Assembly: GCA_013400115.1 (NCBI GenBank)
Contig: VXBP01008921.1
Location: forward strand, 124,001-188,000
Direction of reading: 5' to 3'
Length of the DNA: 64,000 nt
Source of the DNA: Rhinopomastus cyanomelas
Lineage: Eukaryota; Chordata; Aves; Bucerotiformes; Rhinopomastidae
Shown: in pieces, positions 57,601-64,000 of the stretch
Layout: the number at the start of each line of letters is the position of its first letter
Numbering within the stretch: the stretch's first letter is position 1
The notes under the pieces: model-generated
The model's database searches: none
Seen by the model: only the letters and a program-made list of their open reading frames with translations
Told to the model about the DNA's origin: nothing
Program-made: the position numbers and the translations under genes

Positions 57601-60600
57601 TCTTGCATTTCACGTGGTGGTGAGAAGGAGAAAAACAAGAATCAGTTAGATAGTCCTTAGCAAAAGCACTTCAGATCATGTAGACTGACTACCTCAAAAC
57701 CTTTTCTAAGTCTGGATCTCCCTCCAGTAATGCCTGAATTATGGGTCTCTGGTCTTTAACAATTAACAGCAAATGATACATCTGGATCTAGCTGGTTGAG
57801 TCGCCATCCCTGGACGTATTCAAAAGCCACGCAGATGTGGTGCTAGGGAATATGGTTTAGGGCTGGGTCTGACAGTGGACATAGCAGGTTGGATGTGATG
57901 ATCTGAAAGGTCTTCTCCAGCTTAAATGATTCTCTGGTTCTAATGTGGTTCTCCATCCCAGGAAAGGTGATGGAACAATTTGTACTAGAGGCTGTTTCCG
58001 GGCACATCAAGGACAGGAGGGTCATTAGGGACAGTCAGCATNNNNNNNNNNNNNNNNNNNNNNNNNNNNNNNNNNNNNNNNNNNNNNNNNNNNNNNNNNN
58101 NNNNNNNNNNNNNNNNNNNNNNNNNNNNNNNNNNNNNNNNNNNNNNNNNNNNNNNNNNNNNNNNNNNNNNNNNNNNNNNNNNNNNNNNNNNNNNNNNNNN
58201 NNNNNNNNNNNNNNNNNNNNNNNNNNNNNNNNNNNNNNNNNNNNNNNNNNNNNNNNNNNNNNNNNNNNNNNNNNNNNNNNNNNNNNNNNNNNNNNNNNNN
58301 NNNNNNNNNNNNNNNNNNNNNNNNNNNNNNNNNNNNNNNNNNNNNNNNNNNNNNNNNNNNNNNNNACGAAGATGATGTAGGAGGTGGAGCACCTCCCTTA
58401 CGAGGAGAGGCTGAGGGAGCTGGGTCTCTTGAGCTTGGAGAAGAGGAGACTGAGGGGTGACCTCATTAATGTCTACAAATACTTGAGGGGTGGGTGTCGG
58501 GAGGATGGAGCTGGGCTATTCCCAGTGTCATGTAGTGATAGGACGAGGGGCATTGGTTGTAAGCTGGAACATAGAAGGTTCCACATCAACCTGAGAAGGA
58601 ACTTCTTCGCGGTGAGGGTGACAGAGCACTGGAACAGGCTGCCCAGGGGGGTTGTGGAGTCTCCTTCACTGGAGATATTCAAGACCCACCTGGATGTGTT
58701 CCTGTGTGACTTGGTCTAGGTGATCCTGCTGTTGCAGAGGGATTGGACTGGATGATCTTTCGAGGTCCCTTCCAATCCGTAATGATTCTATGATTCTGTG
58801 GTTCTAATGGCTGTTTCAAGGCATGTACACGGACCTGCATCTTCCCAACCTTCATCTTTCTCTACAGCTTCCCCCTCTAGCTCTTAGGAAGGCAGATTAA
58901 ACAGTGTCTTGAGGAGGGGTGTCTTTAAACTGGATCCTAAATAAAAACACCTGTACTTTATATCATTTCTTACCAGCTCTTGTCTCTCCTTGACTCCTTC
59001 CCAGAGCTTACTATTTTCAGTCCCTTCAACAGGGAATTGCAGCTTTGAAGAGAGCATCAGAGAATTGTTCAGGTTGGAAAAGACTCTTGGGATCATCCAT
59101 TAACCCTGCTCTACAAAGCTCACCCCTAACCCACATCCCCCAACACCACATCTAAATGACCTTCAAACACATGCAGGGATGTTGACTCCTTCAGCAGCCA
59201 AGTTTCTGCCTGGTAGTGTGTCCAGCTGGCATTTGCTCTCCTGGAAGGAGATCCTGACTCACTCCAGCCTATAACCAAAACAAAACTCTCAATCCAGCAG
59301 GTGGATCTGAAAGAGACAAGTCCTGGTGCCATGTGGGTATCTCAGGCACACGCACAGACTGCATGTCCATGTCTGTACAGGACAGGATTCTTTAAAGGAG
59401 GGATGACAGGATGCAGATTTGGGGCACAGAGGAGAAAAAGGAGATCAAACACAGCTGATGCAGGACTTCCACTCAGCTGCTGGTAGAAAGCATCAGAGAA
59501 GGGACATTTTTGCTGTGTATTTTCCAGAACACGACCTAGTCCATATGTGGTTTAGATGACTGAATCACTGAGGCATTTCCTCATCACATTTTAAAATAGA
59601 AAGGGTTACCAGCTCAAATCCAGCTGGAAGGATATTTAGGCAGCTGGTAACTGCTGCCTGGTGGTTTCTGTGTACCTGCAGAGATCCTGTTTGGCTCCGT
59701 GCCCTTCCCACACTTTTTCTTACCTTGTTTTCTCGCAGCAAAAAAGTTTCCAAGAAGTTGTTTATTAAAAATGGCCTTTATGGGCAGGGAATGGCCCATT
59801 TACTCACGCAGTATTAGTCAGAACTGCTCTCCTACCGCACCTGCAAACCGTTCCTTTCCACTCAGAATTGTCCTTTGCAGTCAAAACAGTGTTTCAGAAG
59901 ATTATCAACATTCTTCCTTGGTCACATAATCTAGTTTAAGTCTGGAATTATTTTTTAAGTGAGTGAACCAGCCATTCAGGACACTTTCAAAGAAAACTCA
60001 TACTTTCTGTTGTCAAATACAGGTTGTTTCGTGCCCTTCTGCCACACAACAGCAACAAGCTCCGTGCAGACGCGACTCACGGATCTGTTGGCTGAATTGC
60101 TGAAGAGAAGTTGACTTTAAAAAAAAGGGAAGGAGTATATTTTGTCTTTAAAACACCTCTTGTTGCCATCATCACAGGTGTGACTTGGCATGGCTCAGGG
60201 ACAGGCTGCGTGAACCAGAGCATGGTGCACTAGGCTTTGCCCTCTGAAACGAAGAGTGCAAGTGCAGGAGAAGAGACAAGTGATGCGAGAGCACAAATTT
60301 ACAGGGGAACCACACAAGGCAAAGCTGGCAAGCCACATCTACCTGGCCCAGCCACTGTTAGGCAACACACAGAGTGATTCCAAGGAGGATGAAGTGATTC
60401 TGTGGAGGTTTTGATCAGCTTTACGTGCAAGAGGAGCTGGTGGAGGGGTGCGGGTCATTTACTGGCACAGACAGCTCTGGTTAGCATCAGGGTACTGGAC
60501 ACAGACACCAACGAGCAACATTAGGTTCTCAGGTGAACATAACAAGTCAGCCAAAACTGAGGCACATATTCCTTCTCCATTTTTGGCATTTATTCCTTTT

Positions 60601-63328
60601 ACACTGTTGCAGCTCGGAGACCAGCAGGATAGACAAACAGCTGTATGTGCAGCTGTATCAGGGCTTGCGACTGCAAGGAGATGAGCCTGGCCGTGCAGAG
60701 GAGTCTGAGGGACACAGGAGAGCAGATCTTCATGCTTGGTCAAAAGGCTGCCTGACACCCGTGCCCTCAGGGCTTAGCTGATGCTACTAGCGCTGTTGAG
60801 CTGCTAGTGCCAGCCCCACATACTTTTAATATCATGAATGTTATCAGACTGAAGCAAGATCTCAGTAAAAAAGGAACGTAAGTCCTCATTATTAGAGATT
60901 TTTGTCCTAAAGAAGTGGTGCCTCCATATTCTGTTACCAGCCCAAAATACTATTCCCTGGTTTAAGAGAGCATTCAGAACGAGGCAGCTGTCCCAGCTGT
61001 TTTCAGAGAAATCAGTATAAATTCTTCTTGAAAAGCTTTATTTACAAATCTGTGACATTTACAGAGGCTGCAGAAGCAGAATCATTTGTCGGCAGTGTTG
61101 GCTACAGAAAAGCCTGTATAAGTTGACTGTAAATCTTTTATCTCTTCAGCTCCACCTGCATCCTTTCTAAATAAACACCACAAATACTTTAAGTCCCTTT
61201 GAACCTCTTGTCAACACTTCTTCCTTCTGTCACTAGCACCTAGAGACATGGCAGCATCCCTTCGCATGGGGTAAAGACTGATGGCTAGGTCACCTGTGCC
61301 ACCACCAGACAGAAGAGGTGGTTCAAGCACTACGCTCTGCACTTGAGTGGATAGACTGCCTTGGGTCTCTGGATTCCTCAGATGTTTGGGATGCTCTCCT
61401 AAATGTTTGCATCCTAAATCTAACCTCATATCCAAATTCCATTTATGGAGACGCTTGTTTGATTAGGGAAAATAGCCTTCTGCCCTAGGAATTAAAATAT
61501 CTCTTCTGACCTGACGTGGGATCAAGCCAGGAGAACAACTCAGCCTTCTCTAGGAAAGAGAAGAGGAATAAGAAGAGACCATTGGTGCGACTGTCCGCTT
61601 CAGAGCTGGAGCAGCGCAGCCTGTCAGGGGAAGAGCTGGAGGAACAGTCTCCAAAAACAAGCATAAATTTAAATACCAGGAAGTTCCTCTTTCTTCCTTG
61701 TACTACAAAGCACCCGTGTAACAGCACCCGTGTTCGTAAGAGATTGAGCGCCCCGGCTGCAAAACCTCTCCCTTTACTTTGCACAGGCTGACAGTGACAC
61801 CTGACAGCCAACAGGGAGATTACCTGACCATGTCCCCAGCCTGACACCAACATGCAGATCTGATCTCTCAAAAGGAGGGTTCTGGTAGCTGATGAAGACT
61901 GGGAAGCGGATGGGCATTAGTCTGTCATTCCCCACACACACCCCCTCAACTCACCGAAATTCTCCCCTCCCCAGATGTCCATCTGAGTGTCGTATTTTCC
62001 CAGGTGGTTAAACCAGGATTTGTCAATCACAAAGATGCCTCCTGCTATGACAGGCGTTCTGGAAAACACAGCAAAACAAGCACACGTGCATGGAACACCA
62101 CCACCGGCAGCTGCGAAGGAGGACAACTTGTCCAGGCCGGAGAAACTGCGTCTCACCGAGGAGAAAAACAGCAGAGCTGGGATGTGAACCTGTGGCAGGC
62201 GTCTGAGATCTCCCACCCCAGACCATCCTCCTGCCTTTGTCAGGTGATTCTGCCCTGACACAAGCGTGCACAGCGTGAAGGAATGTCTGGGGCACCGCCT
62301 GATGGCTGTTCAGCAGCCAGACACCGTGTGAGACGCGCTGCGGCGCGGACTGCTCCGCTCCACTCTTAGCAAGCTGGCTGCTTCTGGACCCACAAGTTGC
62401 AGGGAGGAACTGAATGACACACTTGTGTGTTCTCAAACAGGGAGCTGTCTGCTCGGACAGACAAGTGCGGTGACTTTTTTGTGTCGCAGTTTGTCCTATC
62501 CTACGTTCCTCAGAGCCAGCAGCACGGCTGGGAGTGGCTGTTATGGCCAAGAGTCTGTCTTGCCCATGGACATAGAAGTATTTAGGAGGGGAGGGTAACT
62601 CTGTGCCCAAACTACTAGGCAAGATTCAGCTACCAGGTCTGATTTCTATTTGCTGGGTGACTATTTAGCCGCTTGCTTCTTTAAGTCTTTGCCTGGCAGG
62701 TGGAGGTAATTCAAAAACCCCAAAGAGAGTTCTGAGGCGTTCAAAGTGTTGAGTGAGGGAGACTACAAATACACAGGAAAACAGCCTGCAGAGGTGGGAT
62801 TGGCCCACAAACCAATGAGAGGGTGTAACAGCTATTCTGGGACATCCCATGTAAACATAAGATAAAACATTTTCACTGTGAGGCTGCCAGAGCCCTGGAA
62901 CAGGCTTCCCAGAGAAGGCGTGGAGTCTCCTGTTCTGGAGACATCCAACGTCCACCTGGACACAGCCCTGTGTGCCCTAATCTAGGTGATCCTGCTCTGG
63001 CAGGGAGGTCGGACTAGGTGACCTGTCAACGTCTCTTCCAACCCCTAACTTTCTGTGATTCTTACAGCAGCCAGAGAAGAATGCTCTCAGAACTCAGGTA
63101 CAGACCTCAAAGCATCCAGAAAATAATAGGGAGATTTGTCATCGTCAAGTGAAGACCGCGGCATTCTGTAGGCAGTCCCCATGCACTCTTTGCCACACAG
63201 GTAAGCTAAAGGAATTTGGAGGATGGTTCATGGAGACACCTACCTTATAGACTGCGTTGGGTCTGTTCTGGACATCTTCTGCTCTATAGGAATCTGCTCC
63301 CACTTAAAGTGAAGACTCCAGTCGAACC
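45487..63328 (-). CDS. GALNT16: GALNT16 polypeptide N-acetylgalactosaminyltransferase 16, C-terminal 8 coding exons
   Basis: Golgi type II membrane enzyme that adds GalNAc to Ser/Thr, starting mucin-type O-glycans (family knowledge). Minus-strand exons: 63328-63244, 62058-61955, 56743-56617, 55743-55651, 53622-53539, 52385-52244, 50939-50823, 45624-45487. They sum to 890 nt, about 296 residues; the full protein is about 558. Phases agree throughout. The Gal/GalNAc-T motif (MDIWGGENF then ELSFRVWMCGG) and the metal-ligand His in SRVGHVFRKR are present. The ricin-type lectin domain spans the last three exons with motifs QEW, QKW and QQW. The exons for the transmembrane anchor, stem and GT1 (DxH) half lie beyond the right edge. 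GALNT16 was chosen over other GALNTs because of the stretch EARPSAIGKSFG and because its neighbour is ERH. Confidence 0.95.
46067..46371 (-). mobile_element. CR1 LINE 3' fragment
   Basis: CACAGAGTCACAGAGCATTAG to GTTTATAAGCATTAATGAGA, lying in the last GALNT16 intron, with a small internal deletion. Confidence 0.85.
47166..47726 (+). mobile_element. CR1 LINE 3' part, young
   Basis: From TTCTTCTCCCCCTCTACTC through an intact ORF2 C-terminus ([20 protein letters not shown] to VDVFLCDLV-like end) to three ATTCTATG tail units. Contains a 19-base local duplication near 47207-47240 (GAGTATTGTGTCCAGCT twice). Near twin of the copy at 58366. Confidence 0.92.
48105..48805 (+). mobile_element. CR1 LINE 3' part
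   Basis: From AAGGGAGAGCTGCCTGGTGG with frame LVEKDLGVLIDSRLNMSQQC, one stop at the Glu-Trp region, then DVRKKFFTERVVRCWNGLPR and the tail to GATTCTGTGATTCTGTG. Confidence 0.9.
48888..49010 (-). mobile_element. CR1 3' tail
   Basis: ACAGAATCATAGAATCATCA then AGATCTTCAAGATCATCAAG and CCGAAACACCATGTCTGCC; same subtype as 41070-41559, opposite orientation. Confidence 0.82.
50530..50673. repeat. 36-bp minisatellite, 4 copies
   Basis: Four units of 36 bases starting GTGGCCACGCTGCTG and ending GCGTTGGTCACAG, at 50530, 50566, 50602 and 50638. Copies 1-3 look identical; copy 4 has a G-to-A change (TGTACTCC). In the last GALNT16 intron, 150 bases beyond the exon at 50823. Confidence 0.96.
50823..50939 (-). 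CDS. GALNT16: GALNT16 exon, second lectin repeat
   Basis: EWVFSDPLIRQQDKCLSITS to CNQKDGRQ, 117 nt, phase 0 at both ends. The first QXW motif (Q-E-W) is formed across its upstream junction. Acceptor CAAAG, donor GTAGGT. A 36-bp minisatellite lies 150 bases into the following intron. Confidence 0.94.
52244..52385 (-). CDS. GALNT16: GALNT16 exon, first lectin repeat
   Basis: Completes Lys, then IPEKELIPGIIKQGGHCLES to NNPPVTQ, 142 nt, ending in phase 0. Contains the first C-L-E type repeat of the beta-trefoil lectin domain. The donor is CAG|GTCTGG, a weak match beyond GT. The boundary is supported by the frame-preserving join to EWVFSD in the next exon. Confidence 0.9.
53142..53297 (-). mobile_element. 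CR1 3' tail
   Basis: GCATCACGGAATGGTTTAGG to ACACTTCCAGGGATGGGGC, in the GALNT16 intron downstream of the first lectin exon in genomic order. Confidence 0.8.
53539..53622 (-). CDS. GALNT16: GALNT16 exon, catalytic/lectin linker
   Basis: Completes Ser, then VADRVEQRRKLNCKSFQWYL and ENVYPEL plus two bases of Lys. CKSFxWYLENVYPEL is the conserved GALNT segment at the end of the catalytic domain. 84 nt, acceptor TTTCCAG, donor GTGAGT. Confidence 0.96.
55651..55743 (-). CDS. GALNT16: GALNT16 exon, NTKRTAEVWMDDYKQYYY
   Basis: Completes Lys, then NTKRTAEVWMDDYKQYYYEA and RPSAIGKSFG plus two bases of Ser. The W-M-D-x-Y-K motif is the conserved end of the catalytic domain and the Y-rich stretch is typical of GALNTs. 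93 nt, acceptor GCAG, donor GTAAG. Confidence 0.96.
56617..56743 (-). CDS. GALNT16: GALNT16 exon, LSFRVWMCGG to GNALTYI
   Basis: Completes Glu, then LSFRVWMCGGSLEIVPCSRV and GHVFRKRHPYDFPEG to TYI plus two bases of a Lys codon. The His in VGH is the third metal ligand known from GALNT structures. 127 nt, acceptor CCAG, donor GTAGG. No long minus-strand reading frame marks this exon, so it is easily overlooked. Confidence 0.93.
57786..57942 (+). mobile_element. CR1 3' tail
   Basis: GAGTCGCCATCCCTGGACG to AAATGATTCTCTGGTTCT, abutting the next CR1. Confidence 0.8.
57943..58807 (+). mobile_element. CR1 LINE with RT start, gap, and young 3' end
   Basis: Left part reads into the beginning of the CR1 RT region (KVMEQFVLEAVSGHIKD and RRVIRDSQH). 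After 324 Ns the ORF2 C-terminus (LPYEERLRELGLLSLEKRRL) and the tail to ATGATTCTATGATTCTG follow. Confidence 0.88.
58042..58365. other. Assembly gap, 324 N
   Basis: Run of N inside a CR1 in a GALNT16 intron. The flanks belong far apart in a full CR1, so the real missing length may be larger than 324. Confidence 0.99.
59057..59190 (-). mobile_element. CR1 3' tail, diverged
   Basis: CAGAGAATTGTTCAGGTTGG to ACATGCAGGGATGTTGACTC; old subtype like 15473. Confidence 0.75.
61955..62058 (-). CDS. GALNT16: GALNT16 exon, TPVIAGGIFVID to GGENF
   Basis: Completes Arg, then TPVIAGGIFVIDKSWFNHLG to DIWGGENF plus one base of Glu. Contains the conserved IAGG and the WGGEN core of the Gal/GalNAc-T motif, including the acidic residue expected to be catalytically important. 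104 nt, acceptor CCAG, donor GTGAG. Confidence 0.95.
62868..63062 (+). mobile_element. CR1 3' tail
   Basis: TTTTCACTGTGAGGCTGCC to CTAACTTTCTGTGATTCT. Confidence 0.85.
63244..63328 (-). CDS. GALNT16: GALNT16 exon, catalytic domain (FDWSLHFKWE)
   Basis: Encodes the end of a Gly codon, then FDWSLHFKWEQIPIEQKMSR to TDPTQSI plus two bases of an Arg codon. This links the GT1 half to the Gal/GalNAc-T half. 85 nt, acceptor CTCAG, donor GTAGG. First GALNT16 exon visible in transcript order in this window. Confidence 0.94.
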
Positions 63329-64000
63329 CTGAGAAGAAAAGAAACTTACATCAAAGAGGTTTTGTAATTGTTCTACGAGCTTCACTGATGATGTCCACCT
63401 TCACGTCATAGGATGTCCTTACTTTCCTTCCCTGATGCCCTTCACAGTCTACCCCAAACAGCAACAGTCTATCCTAATACACAAGTCACTGGCTTCTGTC
63501 TTGGCATTCTCATCCCTCAGCATTACAGGTCTATCCTCCATCCCACTCCACATTTTCATCCACATCTTCAGGGGAGTGCTGTGAGCCAAGGGGTGCAGCA
63601 GTGAACCCCAGCTACAGAACAGGGAGATGAGCGCCAGGCACTGGGTGACCGCAGGACCAGCTGACTCAGCTGTGAGGAGAGATGTAAAAGTGCTTTTCAA
63701 AACACGTTAGCCTGGCAGACCAGACCCCAGAGTGCACGCAGTGCAGGGAGGGCATGGTGACGTGTTTCATCGCTTAGTTAAGCCCTAACACTGCCAAATG
63801 CTGTGACAGCGATGCAAGCTCCAGAGGAAGATGTCAATTCAGTTTTGTTTTAACTGAAAAGGATTCAGCTTTGCAAACTGCAGGAGAAAGACGACCGAGA
63901 ACCCATGAGGAAAGGTCCCCACAGCTTCCTCAAGATGCTGAGGACAACACCCATTATTTTTCTTGCACCATCCCTGAGGCCTCACCTAGAGGAGCCACCT
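63329..64000 (-). other. GALNT16: GALNT16 intron at the right edge
   Basis: Intron upstream of the FDWSLHF exon. The expected preceding exon, ending in an Arg-Gly segment before FDW, was searched for by eye on the minus strand and not found, so it lies outside the window. Confidence 0.7.

Larger units (their letters stand above)
56744..61954 (-). other. GALNT16: GALNT16 intron between the GGENF and ELSFRV exons
   Basis: About 5.2 kb. CR1 pieces at 57786-57942, 57943-58807 (with a 324-base gap) and 59057-59190. The rest is unique by eye. It splits the conserved GGENF-ELSFRV motif inside the Glu codon. Confidence 0.8.

Noticed and set aside
1..64000. CRISPR arrays, operons, tRNA or rRNA genes, endogenous retrovirus LTRs
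   Set aside because: No regularly spaced direct repeats of CRISPR type, no tRNA-like A/B boxes and no paired LTRs or retroviral coding frames were seen on either strand. Small RNAs without a strong signature could still be missed.

Overview
This is vertebrate nuclear DNA, almost certainly from a bird. It carries intron-rich genes with GT-AG splice sites, a CpG-island promoter and dozens of CR1 LINE fragments. Those fragments show the typical avian form: 5'-truncated copies whose 3' ends carry short ATTCTATGATTCT-like repeats. Several copies still hold long stretches of endonuclease or reverse-transcriptase coding sequence, and two 3' ends are close to identical. The density fits a CR1-rich lineage such as woodpeckers and relatives, but that placement is inference. 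The assembly has gaps at 2373-2900, 17505-17558 and 58042-58365 and single Ns at 8809 and 8997, all inside CR1 sequence.

Three protein-coding genes can be reconstructed exon by exon. SLC39A9 (zinc transporter ZIP9) lies on the minus strand at 19631-224. All seven coding exons are present and give a 305-residue protein. ERH (enhancer of rudimentary homolog) lies on the plus strand at 20289-27380. It has four coding exons and gives 104 residues; the first coding exon holds only the start codon. GALNT16 (polypeptide N-acetylgalactosaminyltransferase 16) lies on the minus strand from beyond the right edge to its stop at 45487. Its last eight coding exons are here, covering the C-terminal half of the catalytic region and the whole ricin-type lectin domain. 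The order SLC39A9 - ERH - GALNT16 matches the block I know from human chromosome 14q24.

Layout: 1-19.6 kb is SLC39A9 and its CR1-studded introns. About 19.65-20.7 kb is a CpG-rich divergent promoter shared by SLC39A9 and ERH. 20.3-27.75 kb is ERH, with a poly(A) signal at 27742. About 27.8-42 kb is the intergenic region where ERH and GALNT16 converge; no gene was recognised there. About 42-45.5 kb is a repeat-free block, probably the GALNT16 3' UTR. 45.5-64 kb is GALNT16 exons and introns.

The three genes do unrelated jobs: metal transport, nuclear RNA-processing scaffolding and Golgi O-glycosylation. The only functional coupling the sequence suggests is the shared SLC39A9/ERH promoter. I found no new multi-gene system. 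The most notable non-genic structures are a CR1 inserted inside another CR1, a CR1 chimera joined at single Ns, a 36-bp minisatellite open in several frames in a GALNT16 intron, two other short tandem duplications, and a strong stem-loop plus T-run just inside an SLC39A9 intron.
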